From: Henckelia pumila
Taxonomy: Eukaryota > Streptophyta > Magnoliopsida > Lamiales > Gesneriaceae
Direction of reading: 5' to 3'
Length of the DNA stretch: 64,000 bases
NCBI RefSeq assembly: GCF_033568475.1
Contig: NC_133121.1
Location: 131,162,375-131,226,374 of the forward strand
Below are positions 25,190-36,497 of this stretch, in pieces (the first letter of the stretch is position 1; each line of letters starts with the position of its first letter). The position numbers and the translations under genes were made by a program. The notes beneath the pieces were generated by a model. That model saw only the letters and a program-made list of their open reading frames with translations, did no database searches and had not been told where the DNA came from.

Positions 25190-25358
25190 TTGTATAATTT
25201 CATGTTATTATATAAAAGGTTGTCTATGACACCGATCTTATAATAATGTGATATGATATACTATACCTGACTTTATACTAACTATATTGGTATAATTTCA
25301 CAATATTATATAAAAGGTTGTCTACGACACTGACCTTATAATAATGTGATATGATATA
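25190..25358. repeat. Two ~72-bp direct repeats in the 5' leader of Copia C
   Basis: The segments 25190-25260 and 25285-25358 both read tataatttca..atattataaaaggttgtct.cgacac.gacctt with few differences, and both end in ataatgtgatatgatata. They lie in the untranslated leader between the primer-binding site and gag. Confidence 0.75.
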
Positions 25359-25560
25359 CATAATTATTTAATTATGATTATCATTATATGCATTGCATCA
25401 TTATCACGAATTTTTATTCAACATATACTTGATTTTTTCTTTACCCTCAACGGTCACAAACGGCTAGTTTTTGGCCTATAAATATGTTCACTCAAACTTA
25501 TTTTTAATCACACCAAAATTCACTCTTTCTCTCAAAATATTTTTACTCGATTTTTCGAAG

Positions 25561-25734
25561 ATGGAGATGATGGCATTTCTAAGGCTATTTTTCATAACGA
25601 TTATGATCATCATGCTCACGAGTCTTGTACTCACCAGCGATTTTCCACCACATACTTTTTCTCTATTTGTATACGCACTTGTAATCTTCGTTCTTCCATT
25701 ATTTTGTATTGTCATATTAATGGAAATTAACTAA
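25561..25734 (+). CDS. Short hydrophobic ORF in the Copia C leader (57 codons), function unknown
   Basis: An ATG at 25561 (context cgaagATGg) opens a 57-residue ORF with two hydrophobic stretches (about residues 5-26 and 35-55). It would be a tiny membrane protein if translated. It lies upstream of the gag ATG at 25766. I know no function for it. AT-rich DNA gives such ORFs by chance, so it is listed only as a possibility. Confidence 0.25.
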   Translation: MEMMAFLRLFFITIMIIMLTSLVLTSDFPPHTFSLFVYALVIFVLPLFCIVILMEIN

Positions 25735-25765
25735 TAAAATGCATTGTTATTTTTCTAGTACCACC

Positions 25766-26423
25766 ATGTCAAATTTGGCAAAGATTGAATTCGTTGCTCT
25801 CGATATCACTAGAAAAGAACAAAGAATTGTTAATGAGAAATCATAAATCCCGAACCAATGTATCTACGGCATTTCCAGAAGCAAATGTCGTAAGTAAAAA
25901 TAAAAATCAAAATCAAAGGCATAAACTAGATTTTGGTTGAGGTCGAGGATGTGGTCATGAACGTGGACGTAGAAATGATCGCGGTCGTGGTCACGGCCGT
26001 GAATATGAAAATAATCGAGATAGCTACTTCAATAACTAATCTCAAAAGAACGTCACGAACCATCCAAAAAGACAGCATGAAAATATGAGTGAAAATAAAA
26101 ATCACTCAAAAAGATATGAAAGTGCTTGTTATAAATGTGGCACTCCAAGACATTGGTCACGTACCTCTGAGCACTTATGTAAGCTCTTTAAAGTATTGAT
26201 AAAGGGGAAAGAAAAAGAGACCAATTTTGTTGAAAACAGTAACCATTTAAGTGGTTCAAATTATTTCAATGCTGCCGATTTTTTTCAAATGATTTCGAGA
26301 ACATTGATTAATATATTGGTGGGACTGAAATGTAACATGCTATATTTTTCATGCATTCTTATGAAACATGCTATATTTTGCATATATATATTATCCTTGA
26401 TTTTCTTCATTGCATTTTTTTGA
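25766..26423 (+). pseudogene. gag remnant of Copia C with a large internal deletion
   Basis: The gag start MSNLAKIEFVALDIT is recognisable at 25766. After about 15 codons the sequence jumps, near 25810-25824, to the far end of gag (ELLMRNHKSRT..) in another frame; most of the gag body found in related elements is absent. Stops follow at 25938-25940 and 26037-26039. The zinc knuckle reads C-x2-C-x4-H-x4 with Ser where the last Cys belongs (CYKCGTPRHWSRTS, from 26130). An Arg/Gly-rich basic stretch precedes it. No working capsid protein can be made from this copy. Confidence 0.85.
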
Positions 26424-26426
26424 AGT

Positions 26427-29400
26427 ATGGAAAATGTTATGAGCAAAGATAAACCCATGGAAGTTTGCATACCCGATAGTGGTACAACGCACACCATTCT
26501 CCGAGATAAAAGATATTTCTTGGAATTAAAACCAACAAAAACAATGGTGAATACAATATCAGGTCCTGTAGATTTGATTGAAGGTTGTGGAAAAGCACAT
26601 TTTTTGTTACCTAATGGTACAAAATTTTTGATAAATGATGCTTTATATTCACCAGGATCAAAAAGAAATTTGTTGAGTTTTAATGACATATATTCTCATG
26701 GGTATGATACTAAGACGATAACTTATGGAAATCAGAAATATATGTGTCTTACCACATATAAATCAGGAAAGAAATATGTGGTTGAAAAATTATCAATGCT
26801 CCCTACTGAATTGCATTATACACATATAAGGCCAATTGAATCAAATATGGTGGTTAATAGTTCTTCAATATTAATCAATTGACATGATCGATTGAGACAT
26901 CCTGGTTCAATAATGATGCGAAGAATTATTGAAAATACGCATGGTCATCCATTGAAAGACCAGAAGATCTTTCAGAATAATAAGTTTTAATGTAAATCAT
27001 GTTCTCTTGGAAAACTTATTATAAGACCATCGCCAGCTAAAATCCAAACAGAATCACCCATATTTCTTGAACGTATTCAGGGTGATATTTGTGGGCCAAT
27101 TCATTCACCATGTGGACCATTTCGATATTTTATGGTATTGATCGATGCCTCCAGCAGATGGTCACATGTATGCTTATTGTCAACTCGGAATGTGGCATTT
27201 GCAAAACTAATGGCTCAAATAATAAAATTGTGGAATCAATTTTCCGATTATACAATCAAGAAAATAAGACTTGATAATGCTGGAGAATTTACTTCCCAAA
27301 CTTTCAATGACTATTGTATGTCAATGGGAATTACTGTTGAACATCCTGTTGCTCATGTTCATACACAAAATGTATTAGCTGAATCATTGATTAAACGTCT
27401 ACAACTGATTGCTAGACCAATTATTATGAGAACAAAACTCCCTATTTCTATATGGGGACATGCAATTTTACATGCTGCGGCATTAATTCGCATCAGACCA
27501 AGTGCATATCATAAATTCTCCCCATTGCAGCTTTCATTTGGTAAAGAACCAAATATTTCTCATCTGAAAATTTTTGGATGTATGGTGTATGTGCTTATTG
27601 CACCACCTCAACGATCAAAAATGGGTCCTCAAAGAAAAATCGGTATTTATATCGGTTATGATAACCCATCAATCATTCGATATCTTGAGCCTCAGACAGG
27701 CGATGTGTTTACAGCACGTTTTGCTGATTGTCATTTTAATGAAGAAATCTTTCCAATGTTAGGGGGAAAAAAGAAACACATCGAAAAAGAAATCACATGG
27801 TATGTACCATCATTGTTACATTTGGATCCAAGGACCAAACAATGTGAGAAAGATATACAACAAATTGTGCACATGCAAAGAATTTCAAATCAAATGCCAG
27901 ATGCATTTGCAGACACAAAAGGGGTAACAAAATCATATATACATGCTGTAAATGCCCCTGCTCGAATTGAAATTCCAAAGAAACAAATTGAAGACACTCA
28001 TGATGTCATAAAACGCTTGAAGCGTGGAAGACCAGTCGGTCCCAAGGATAAAAATCCTCGGAAAAGAAAAGGCATAGAGAAACACGACGATCATAAAATA
28101 GAAAATGGTGTTCCAGAAGAATCACCTGATGATGAAAATATTCTGTCAGAACCACAAACTGACGAGAATCGTGAAATCTCTATCAATTATATTAATACTG
28201 GAAAAATATGGAACCGAAAAGACATAGAAGATATTGATGAGATATTTTCTTATAATGTGGCTTGTGACATCGTAAATGAAAATGAGGATCATGAACCAAA
28301 ATCTTTTGGTGAATGTAAAACTCGTCATGATTGGGTCAAATGAAAAGATGCCATTCAGGTTGAATTGGATTCGCTGAATAAACGCAATGTTTTTGGACCT
28401 ATAGTCCTCACACCTGAAGGTGTAAAACCTGTTGGATACAAATGAGTTTTTATTCGAAAGCGAAATGAGAAAAATGAAATAGTCAGATATAAAGCTAGAC
28501 TTGTTGCACAAGGTTTTTCTCAAAGGCCTGGAATTGATTATGAAGAAACGTATTCTCCTGTTATGGATGCAATTACGTTTCGATATTTGATTAGTTTGGC
28601 AGTGTCTGAAAATTTGAAAATGTGTCTTATGGATATTGTTACAGCTTACTTATACGGATCACTTGATAGTGATATATACATGAAAATCCCTGAAGGATTT
28701 AAGATGCCTGAAGCACAAAGTTCAAAACCCAGAGAATTTTATTCTGTAAAATTGCAAAGATCATTATATGGGTTAAAGAAATCCGGCCGAATGTGGTATA
28801 ATCGGCTAAGTGAGCACTTGATGAAAAAGGGATATGTAAATGATTCAATATGCCCTTGTGTTTTCATCAAGAAAACAACATCCGGATGTGTAATTATTGC
28901 TGTATATGTTGATGATTTAAACATCATTGGAACAAATAAAGAAATTCAAGAGGCTATGATGTACTTGAAGGAAGAATTCGAAATGAAGGATCTTGGAAAA
29001 ACTAAGTATTGTCTGGGTTTGCAAATAGAACAAAAAGAATGTGGAATTTTTGTTCACCAGACAAATTATACAGAAAAGATCCTTAAACGTTTTAATATGG
29101 ATAAATCAAATCCATTAAGTACTCCAATGGTTGTAAGATCATTAAACATAGAAAATGATCTATTCCGTCCATGTGAAGATGATGAAGTTATTCTTGGTCC
29201 AGAAGTACCATATCTAAGTGTCATTGGTGCCCTTATGTATCTTGCAAATTGCACTAGACCAGATATATCTTTTGCTGTAAATTTATTGGCAAAATTCAGT
29301 TCATATCCAACAAAGAGGCACTAGAACGGAATTAAAGATATATTTCGTTATCTACGAGGAACGACAGATTTGGGACTTTTGTACTCAAAAGACACCAATC

Positions 29401-29903
29401 AAAGTATCATTGGTTATGTCGATGCTGGATATTTATCTGATCCACATAAGACACGTTCCCAAACCGGATATGTATTTACTCGTGGAGGTACCACAATTTC
29501 TTGGCGTTCACAGAAACAAAAACTCGTAACAACTTCATCAAATCACGCTGAGATTATCGCGCTACATGAAGCAATCCATGAATGTATTTGGCTAAAATCA
29601 ATGACACAACATATCCAAACTTCTTGTGGATTATCAGTAGACAAGAAGCCTATGACGTTGTATGAAGACAATGCGGCATGTATTGCTCAAATGAAAGAAG
29701 GATACATCAAAAGTAACAGAACAAAACATATACCCCCAAAGTTCTTTGCCTACACTCAAGAGCTTGAGAAGAATAAAGATATTGATATCTGTTATGTTAA
29801 ATCAAGTGAGAACTCATCAGATCTCTTCACAAAGGCACTTCCCACGACGATATTCAGAAATCATATATGCAACATTGGGATGCGCAATCTGCGGAATATG
29901 TGA
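26427..29903 (+). pseudogene. pol of Copia C (protease, integrase, RT, RNase H) with nonsense codons
   Basis: One frame carries all domains: aspartic protease motif PDSGTT (26472 on), integrase zinc finger and DDE core (LIDASSRW, RLDNAGEF, then Glu in NVLAES, where Gly-to-Val differs from the usual NGLAE), RT with intact YVDD (VYVDDLNIIG, near 28903) and RNase H (GYVDAGY, HAEIIAL, YEDNAA). Stops at 26880-26882, 26989-26991, 28341-28343, 28443-28445 and 29322-29324 replace four Trp and one Gln expected in the family, all consistent with C:G to T:A transitions. I see no frameshift. RT and RNase H catalytic motifs are kept, so the damage looks recent. Confidence 0.9.
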
Positions 29904-30068
29904 AGAATCACTCATGTTAACATGAGGGGGAGTTTACGTGGCTACACTCTTTTTTCCTTACTATGGTTTTTATCCCATTGGGTTTTTCCTAGTAAGGTTT
30001 TTAACGAGGCAGTATAAAACACGTAATGAAGACAGTCATCATATCACGATCATCATCACAAGGGGAAG

Positions 30069-30341
30069 TGTTGAAAAATATATTATTATTATTATTAATA
30101 TTATGTTGAATATTGAATGTTGAATATTGAGTTGTAAAATGTGGAAAATTAGTGTGTGATGATGTAGATGATGATGTATTTATTTTTGGACTAATCTCAA
30201 ATGTGGATCTATAAATAGGTCTTCATTTGTGATGAAAAATACAATTGAGTTGAGAGAAAAATATTATAAAGTGTAGAGTTTGATATATTTTGAGTTTTGG
30301 AGTATTTATTTTTTACCGTAAATTTTTACTTTTTCACAACA
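30069..30341 (+). repeat. 3' LTR of Copia element C
   Basis: The 273-bp LTR starts TGTTGAAAAATA after the polypurine tract and ends CACAACA next to the target duplication CATTC. It differs from the 5' LTR by the 7-bp indel and by T for C in agtattta(c/t)ttttta. Confidence 0.93.
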
Positions 30342-30346
30342 CATTC

Positions 30347-31074
30347 TTTATTATTATTTTTTTTAAAAGAAAAATCAGTCAACTCTTCTTTGTCTGTTTC
30401 TCGCAATTGAATCCATGCTCTATGAACAAGACGACAAAACCAGTACTAAACTTAGGTAAGCGACAATTTATTGTCAATTTCCACCAATTTCCATTTTTTG
30501 TACTGCACAAAATCTCACACTTGATATCTTTTCAAAATTAAATAATAAAAAAAAAAATCACACTTTAATATACCAATCCCTATCTAAGTCTTGCATCTTT
30601 TTCTTTCTATATTGCATTATGTAATATTTCTTCTTTTTTTTTTTCCCGAATAATAATTACAAATCGGATTCGTTCACTTCGCAATCTGGTTCACCTTGAA
30701 ATTGTAAATTCGACACAAAATTTTTTGAATCATTAACACAATTACGTAATTCCCTTATAATCAAGTAGGTCCAATAGTGAATATAGGACAAGATTGATTC
30801 AATCTGTAATGAGATTCATTCATTCAATCACAAAATCATAAAAATAATATCCTCTATTAAATAAAAAAAAAATTCGCATAAAATTTGTAACTTCTTTACT
30901 TAATTTGGTTTTTTTTTTTTTCATATCAGCGTCTGAATTCTCCGCTGTCTCCATATAGGATGCCTTCTTGAGTTTTCTCTCGTATCCTCCATATCCACTC
31001 GTTCTCGTGTTATTTAATCCTAAGACTCATTTGCAATAATCAAACAAGAAAAAGGATCCAAAGTTTGATCGAGA
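30347..31074 (+). promoter_or_regulatory. Upstream region of the CYP88A gene
   Basis: No ORF is supported between Copia C and the P450 start codon. The last 170 bp hold a pyrimidine-rich tract (tttttttttttttcatatc, 30909-30927) and a CT-rich leader (ctctcgtatcctcc) that looks like 5'UTR. No convincing TATA box was identified. Copia C ends about 730 bp upstream of the ATG, close enough that its LTR could influence this promoter. Confidence 0.45.
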
Positions 31075-33389
31075 ATGTACTCTCGAATTCTCACGGCGGT
31101 GTGGGATTCGAGGGTGCTTTGGGGGATTTTGTGTGGGTGGTTGGCGTTGAAATGGGTGGCCAAGAGTGTGAATTGTTGGTATTACGAGAGGAAATTAGGT
31201 GCAGGGAAAAGAAAACAACTGCCGCCCGGTGATTTTGGTTGGCCATTCATTGGGAATATGTTGTCTTTTCTAAGAGCTTTCAAGACAGATAATCCTGAAT
31301 CTTTCATGTCCAAATTTGTTCAAAGGTGTATATATATATATATATATATATGTCTCTGTTTTTGTATGCTTTTTGTTTTGGATCCATGTTTTGCATGCAT
31401 TTGTGGTAAGTCTAAAGTCTAAATCTTGAATTTTTTAAAGATATGGACACACTGGTCTATACAAGGTGCACATGTTTGGGAATCCTAGCATCGTGGTGAC
31501 CACAGCGGAGGCGTGTCGGAAAGTTTTGACGGACGACGAATGTTTCAAGCCCGGTTGGCCTACGTCCACGGTGAACCTCATCGGGAAGAAGTCTTTCGTG
31601 GGATTGTCTCACGAAGAGCACAGGTGGCTGCGGAAGCTAACCGCCGCGCCTATAAACGGGCCTGAGGCGTTGTCTCTGTACACCAAATACATCGAAGAAA
31701 ACGTCGTAAAAGCGTTGGAGAAGTGGGAAACAATGGGGCAGATTGAGGTTTTAACAGAGCTTAGAAGGCTTACTTTCAAGGTGATCATGCACATTTTCTT
31801 GAGTTCTGAAGGGGAGGGTGTTAGGGAGCTTCTGGAGAGGGAGTACACAAACTTGAATTATGGTGTTAGAGCCATGGCTATTAATATCCCCGGATTCGCG
31901 TATCATAGGGCGATCAAGGTAATCCTCATTTGATCAAAATCAATTCGATCACATAAAGTTATCTAAAGTAGTGTTTGCAACCTCTAAAAATAATTGATTA
32001 TTAACAAATTTATTAAGAAAATCTCCATAATCACTTATTTTTAGAGGTTGCAAACACTACCTAAGACTAAGACGACTATATATTCACCAATCATGCATTA
32101 TTTCTTGGTCATTTTCATTTCAGGCACGTAAGAAACTAGTGGAGACTCTTCAATCAGTGGTAACGGAACGAAGGGAGCAGAAGAGGACGAACGCATCGAC
32201 GTCCAAGAGAGACATGATGGATGCTCTGTTGGATGCCAAAGATGAGTTGGGGAGACGATTGACGGACGAAGAGATCATCGATGTACTGATTATGTATCTG
32301 AATGCTGGTCATGAATCCTCAGCACACACAACAATGTGGGCTGCCATTTTTCTTCAGAAAAATCCTGATATGTTTAACAAAGCCAAGGTTTGTCTTGTCA
32401 TCATATTGTATCTGATTATATTCCATGGATTCGTCGTTTATTTCTCTCTTCTTCGCCTACTTATAGTTTAATACATACATCATATGTACAGGCAGAGCAA
32501 GAGGAAATTGTGAGAAACAGGCCTCCGGATCAAGAAGGCTTGACTCTTAAAGAAGTCAGGAAAATGGAGTATCTGGATAAGGTGTGTGTGTTGCCTTAAT
32601 TTTTAAATGCTCTTCAAAAACAATGTTTTGACATGGAATATGAACTCTGTGTATCTTGAAATTGTTTCGATAGGTAATCGACGAAACACTTCGTGTGATT
32701 ACGTTCTCGTTGGTTGTCTTCAGAGAGGCAATGAAAGATGTTCACGTTTGTGGTAAGTTGGATCAAATTTATTTAATTTCTTACATAAAATGTAAGTTTA
32801 TGTAGAAAATTTGATTAAGCAACCAATTGTTTTTTTTTCTAAAATAAAATGTATTTTCAGGTTATACAATTCCTAAGGGATGGAAAGTGTTGGTCTGGTT
32901 TAGGAGTGTTCATTTTGACCCAGAAACATATCCCGACCCAAAGAAGTTCGATCCATCGAGATGGGATGTGAGTTGTTGTCCTAATTACAATAATGTAAAA
33001 AATTAAAACTATATGATATACCACATTATATAGCAATTGTGATGATGATATTTGCGTGTTACGATTACATGCAGGGATTCACGCCAAAAGCTGGTAGTTT
33101 CCTTCCTTTCGGCGCTGGAAGCCGACTGTGCCCCGGAAACGAACTCGCCAAGCTCGAAATCGCCGTCTTTCTTCACTATTTTCTCCTCAACTATCGGTTA
33201 GTTAATTGCTATCAAAATTTCATCCAAGATTCCTGAATTCTTTTCAAAATTTATTTTTTGGATCCAAATATTAATCGAGTCTTGTTTGACAGGCTTGAGC
33301 AACATGATCCTGATAGCCCATTGATGTACATACCGCATACCAGGCCCAAGGACAACTGCTGGGGAAGAATCAGAAGAGTGACTTCATGA
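31075..33389 (+). CDS. KAO: Cytochrome P450 CYP88A, probable ent-kaurenoic acid oxidase
   Basis: Eight exons give a 495-residue P450: 31075-31325, 31441-31918, 32124-32387, 32492-32581, 32674-32752, 32861-32967, 33075-33196 and 33293-33389; all junctions are GT-AG and keep frame. The N-terminus has a membrane anchor (about residues 11-30) and a proline-rich hinge ([12 protein letters not shown], 49-60). The I-helix AGHESS (304-309), ETLR (365-368), FDPSRW and the haem motif [10 protein letters not shown] with Cys442 are complete. Wording throughout matches CYP88A, which oxidises ent-kaurenoic acid to GA12 in three steps at the ER or plastid envelope in gibberellin biosynthesis. Some CYP88 proteins (the legume CYP88D branch) act on triterpenes, so substrate is inferred. 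Intron 1 begins with a (TA)n microsatellite, and intron 2 holds a small MITE. Confidence 0.93.
31968..32060. mobile_element. 93-bp hairpin MITE in intron 2 of the CYP88A gene
   Basis: Ends are gtagtgtttgcaacctctaa and its reverse complement, extending about 34 bp inward with one mismatch, around a short AT-rich loop. It is flanked by ctaaa / ctaag, so the target duplication may be CTAA or shorter. Transposon class is not settled. Confidence 0.7.
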
Positions 33390-33557
33390 CAAATCTGCCA
33401 TATTATATTTTCCTTTGTTTTCTGTTCCCAGCTATTAAATATATAAAGAATTATCCATATTTGGAACTCTAAAAGGGAACTACATGCATTTTTATGAAAA
33501 CTATTTAAGATTTATCTATTTTTCTTATTTCAGTACTTGCTGCTTCTCAACAAAAAC

Positions 33558-33852
33558 TAGAGGTGTCAAAATGAATTAAGTTCGTCGGGTTGGTCCGTTT
33601 CATCATATAAAATAGGTGGGTTGGGTTGGCAATTTTTTAACCCGCCTAAAATATGGCCCGCCCCGCCCCGTCTAATGGTGGGTTGCGGGTTGCCTCGAAA
33701 AAATCCGTCAAATTACACATAGGTCCGCTAGATTGGTCCGTCTCACCATCTAAAATAGGTGAGTTGGATTGGTGTTTTTCCAACTCACTTAAAAAGTGGG
33801 TCGGCCCGGCCCGGCCCGCCCCGCCCTCAAGTGGGCCCTTTGATTTCTCTTT
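33558..33852. mobile_element. Probable hAT-type MITE downstream of the CYP88A gene
   Basis: The left end tagaggtgtcaaaatga matches a common plant hAT MITE terminus. The right end (gggccctttgatttctct) is a worn inverse of it. The interior is full of gggttg / cggcccg repeats read as tandem GC-rich tracts (cggcccggcccggcccgccc at 33803-33822). No clean target duplication was found. Confidence 0.55.
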
Positions 33853-34303
33853 TTATCTTTAGAAGATTTAAAGTTTTCTATAAATCTAATATCATTGAAG
33901 TTTCCATCTGATGTGAGTATCATTTACAACAAATATTTAGGCACCAAAACATAACTATTCACAAATCAAAATAAAATATCAACTGGAGGAACCTCTGATT
34001 GCGATACTCCACGCATATTCGAAGTAACTTAATCTGAATTTATACATCTTAATCACAAGTTTGTCAACTCTATTGCATTAGTACGTAGACTTATTTAAGC
34101 AAGTTGATACTTTAATTTGACAATTGTTGATTACCGATATGCATGGGATCGATTAATTATTTTTCTGGGGTTGAATTTTTTTATATAAAAAAAAAATCTT
34201 TAACTTGTACATGTGGTATTTGAGCAAATGATCGATGATCATTGAATTAATGATCTCCTTGGACTCGTTTAACACGTATATTTTTTAAAAAATTAATCGA
34301 GGG

Positions 34304-34348
<45 letters not shown>

Positions 34349-35252
34349 ATTTTATATTCTTAATTATCACAAAATTAAATAGCCCACTTGTGAAAAATTA
34401 CAAAATGTTGAATAGAGGAGAGATTCATTCATTAAACTTCGATTGTTTTAGAGTTTCAAGGAAGGCAGCTCAACAGCCTGTACATTATCAACTGATAAGG
34501 TAAGAAGATGGAATTAAATACATTTGTACCATATACTCTAATATATTTTAGAGATCATTATAAGTATTATATTATTATTTTGAAAAGGATATAAGTAGAT
34601 TATTAAGCAAGCGTAAACGTTGGATCTAATTAATATTGTTGACGGGCAGTATTTATATTTATATTAATATATTAATTAAATTAAAGTCAAACCCCATCCA
34701 ACAATTCGCTATATTGTACAAATTCACAAACTGGTCCCTAAAGTTTTGATAATTCAAACGAGTGTGCAATCAACGACTAAAAAAGTTTGATAAAAACTTT
34801 TATGAGACGGATTCACTGGTCATTTGTTTTGAGACGGGTCTCTTATATGAGTTATTCATTAAAAATTATTATATTTTATGTCAAAAATATTACTTATTAT
34901 TATAAATATGATAGAGTTGAAGTGTTAATCCTAAGTATTTGGTTTGGTGGGTAGAAAGTAAGAAATAGAGAAAACTAAGGGGTCGAATTGGTATTATACG
35001 AAAGATGGGGGGTGGGAAAACTGTATTTAATATAGAGAAAGAACATTCAAAAATATCAGACTGCTACAATGGCTTCCTTTGGCCTTCCATGTTTACACTT
35101 GCAAAGGCATCGATCGGCACAAGTTTTGACTTTGATCTGTTCCTTTTTAATGACTTCCACGCATCTCTTGCAGATCGAGCTCTCTTGAATTTTACTCATC
35201 CACCTGTATAAATATATTGGTTTGAAAACTTACTTCTAGCTCTCTTTAATTA
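33853..35252. other. Intergenic spacer and upstream region of the U-box gene
   Basis: No ORF is supported. An (AT)n microsatellite lies at about 34305-34347. A 'gagacgggtctc' palindrome near 34839-34850, followed by tttatgtcaaaaatatta, belongs to a repeat wording also seen near 39370-39560 and 56850-56880, probably an old dispersed MITE. A TATA box (tataaatata, 35209-35218) stands about 40 bp before the U-box ATG. Confidence 0.5.
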
Positions 35253-36497
35253 ATGGAGAAAAATTATATGGATTTTCCTCTACATTTTCGGTGTCCCATT
35301 TCCATGGAGGTCATGAAAGATCCCGTAACGATCTCCACCGGAGTAACGTACGAGCGGAAAAACATCGAAAAATGGTTCGATACTTACAGAAAGAAGACAT
35401 GCCCCGCCACCATGCAAATCATCGAAAGTTTCGACGTCACCCCGAATCATACGCTCAAGAGATTGATCGTTTCTTGGTGCGATTCGAGAATCGATCAAAA
35501 CCCTTGTTGGGTTTCGTCGGATAAGCACGAACAACTGTTGGATATTCTCGGAAAGATCGAAGAGACGCCATTTAAGGTGACTTATTTGAGGAAACTGAGG
35601 TCTGTTATTGAAATGGGAAACGATCAGGTGAAGGAGGATTTCAAGAGATCAGGTGGAGTCGATGTTCTTGTGAAGATTATAGTCCAGATTTTAGTCGAGA
35701 ATTCGGATTTCGTGTCGTTTAGAGCTTGTGAGGAGGCTTTCGGCGTTCTTCATCAGGTTCCATTCTCGGAAGAAGATGATGAAAGAATTCCCCAGCTTCT
35801 GACGAAACCCGAATGCATGAAATCTATGGCGATCATGCTTCAAAGGGGGAGCGAGGAAGCGAGATTCTGCGTGATTTCGACGTTTGAGAAGCTGGGAAGA
35901 GGTCATGATTATCAATGGAATGAGGGGGTTGACTTTTTCAAGTCGGTGTTGGAGATTTTATCGGACGAGAACTGTAGGAAAGCGAGTCCTTGTGCTCTGC
36001 AAGTGCTGCTTCAAGTGTTGGAAGCTTCGAAGAAATCTAGGTTGAAAGCCATCGAAGCTGGGGCAGTATGCACGCTGATCGAGCTTCTCCCCGACTCGAG
36101 CCGATCGAAATGCGAGAAAATAATGCAGCTGATAAAGCTCATGTGCGAATGTGCGGAGGGGAGATTGTCGTTCACGGAACACGGGATGGGGATCGCCGCC
36201 GTTTCCAAGAAAATGCTGCATGTGTCCAATTGTGCGACCAAATCGGGAGTGAAGATTCTGTGGTTGATTTCGAGTTTCGGAAGTACCAAAGAAAGGGTTT
36301 TGGAGGAGATGCTGGTTTATGGGGCGGTGAAGAAACTGGTGGCGCTATTGCAGATTTGCGGCGGAGGCGGGCACTCCGCGACCAGGGAGAAGGTGGTGAA
36401 AATCTTGAAGATGCACGGCCGGACGTGGTGGCGGTATCCTTGCTTGCCCGGTGACTTGAAGAGTTACTTGGGTTTGATGGGGATCAATAATGATTAA
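35253..36497 (+). CDS. U-box/ARM E3 ubiquitin ligase, PUB20-24 group
   Basis: A single-exon gene of 414 residues, the usual size and structure for the PUB20-24 group. The U-box spans about residues 8-80: FRCPISMEVMKDPVTISTGVTYER, then IEKWF, CPAT, and TPNHTLKRLI. It recruits E2 enzymes to transfer ubiquitin. The remainder (about 95-410) is Leu-rich helical sequence read as degenerate ARM repeats (e.g. LLQVLEASKKSRLKAIEAG, VKKLVALLQ) that would bind substrate. In Arabidopsis, PUB22/23/24 dampen pathogen-triggered immunity and drought signalling; whether this gene does so is inference. Start at 35253 is chosen because the U-box begins a few residues later and a TATA box lies just upstream, leaving a short 5'UTR. 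Met6 is an alternative start. The member number cannot be assigned by eye. Confidence 0.93.
   Translation: MEKNYMDFPLHFRCPISMEVMKDPVTISTGVTYERKNIEKWFDTYRKKTCPATMQIIESFDVTPNHTLKRLIVSWCDSRIDQNPCWVSSDKHEQLLDILGKIEETPFKVTYLRKLRSVIEMGNDQVKEDFKRSGGVDVLVKIIVQILVENSDFVSFRACEEAFGVLHQVPFSEEDDERIPQLLTKPECMKSMAIMLQRGSEEARFCVISTFEKLGRGHDYQWNEGVDFFKSVLEILSDENCRKASPCALQVLLQVLEASKKSRLKAIEAGAVCTLIELLPDSSRSKCEKIMQLIKLMCECAEGRLSFTEHGMGIAAVSKKMLHVSNCATKSGVKILWLISSFGSTKERVLEEMLVYGAVKKLVALLQICGGGGHSATREKVVKILKMHGRTWWRYPCLPGDLKSYLGLMGINND

Larger units (their letters stand above)
24630..30341 (+). mobile_element. Complete Ty1/Copia retrotransposon C, young but defective
   Basis: A 5712-bp element with short LTRs (280 and 273 bp) is flanked by the perfect 5-bp duplication CATTC (24625-24629 and 30342-30346). 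The two LTRs differ by one 7-bp indel and one C/T substitution that I could find, so the insertion is recent. A primer-binding-site-like attatcagcacga (24911-24923) follows the 5' LTR, and a polypurine tract (aggggaag, 30061-30068) precedes the 3' LTR. Pol is in a single frame but carries several nonsense codons, and gag is largely deleted, so the copy cannot be autonomous. Confidence 0.95.

Noticed and set aside
26285-28523. Minus-strand ORFs of 134 and 125 codons
   Set aside because: Shadows of Copia C pol with no domain of their own.
35005-35211. 68-codon ORF starting GGGKT, upstream of the U-box gene
   Set aside because: The P-loop-like GGGKT is too short and lacks context; the segment is promoter sequence.
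36068-36454. 128-codon ORF within the U-box gene
   Set aside because: Out-of-frame shadow of the PUB coding sequence.
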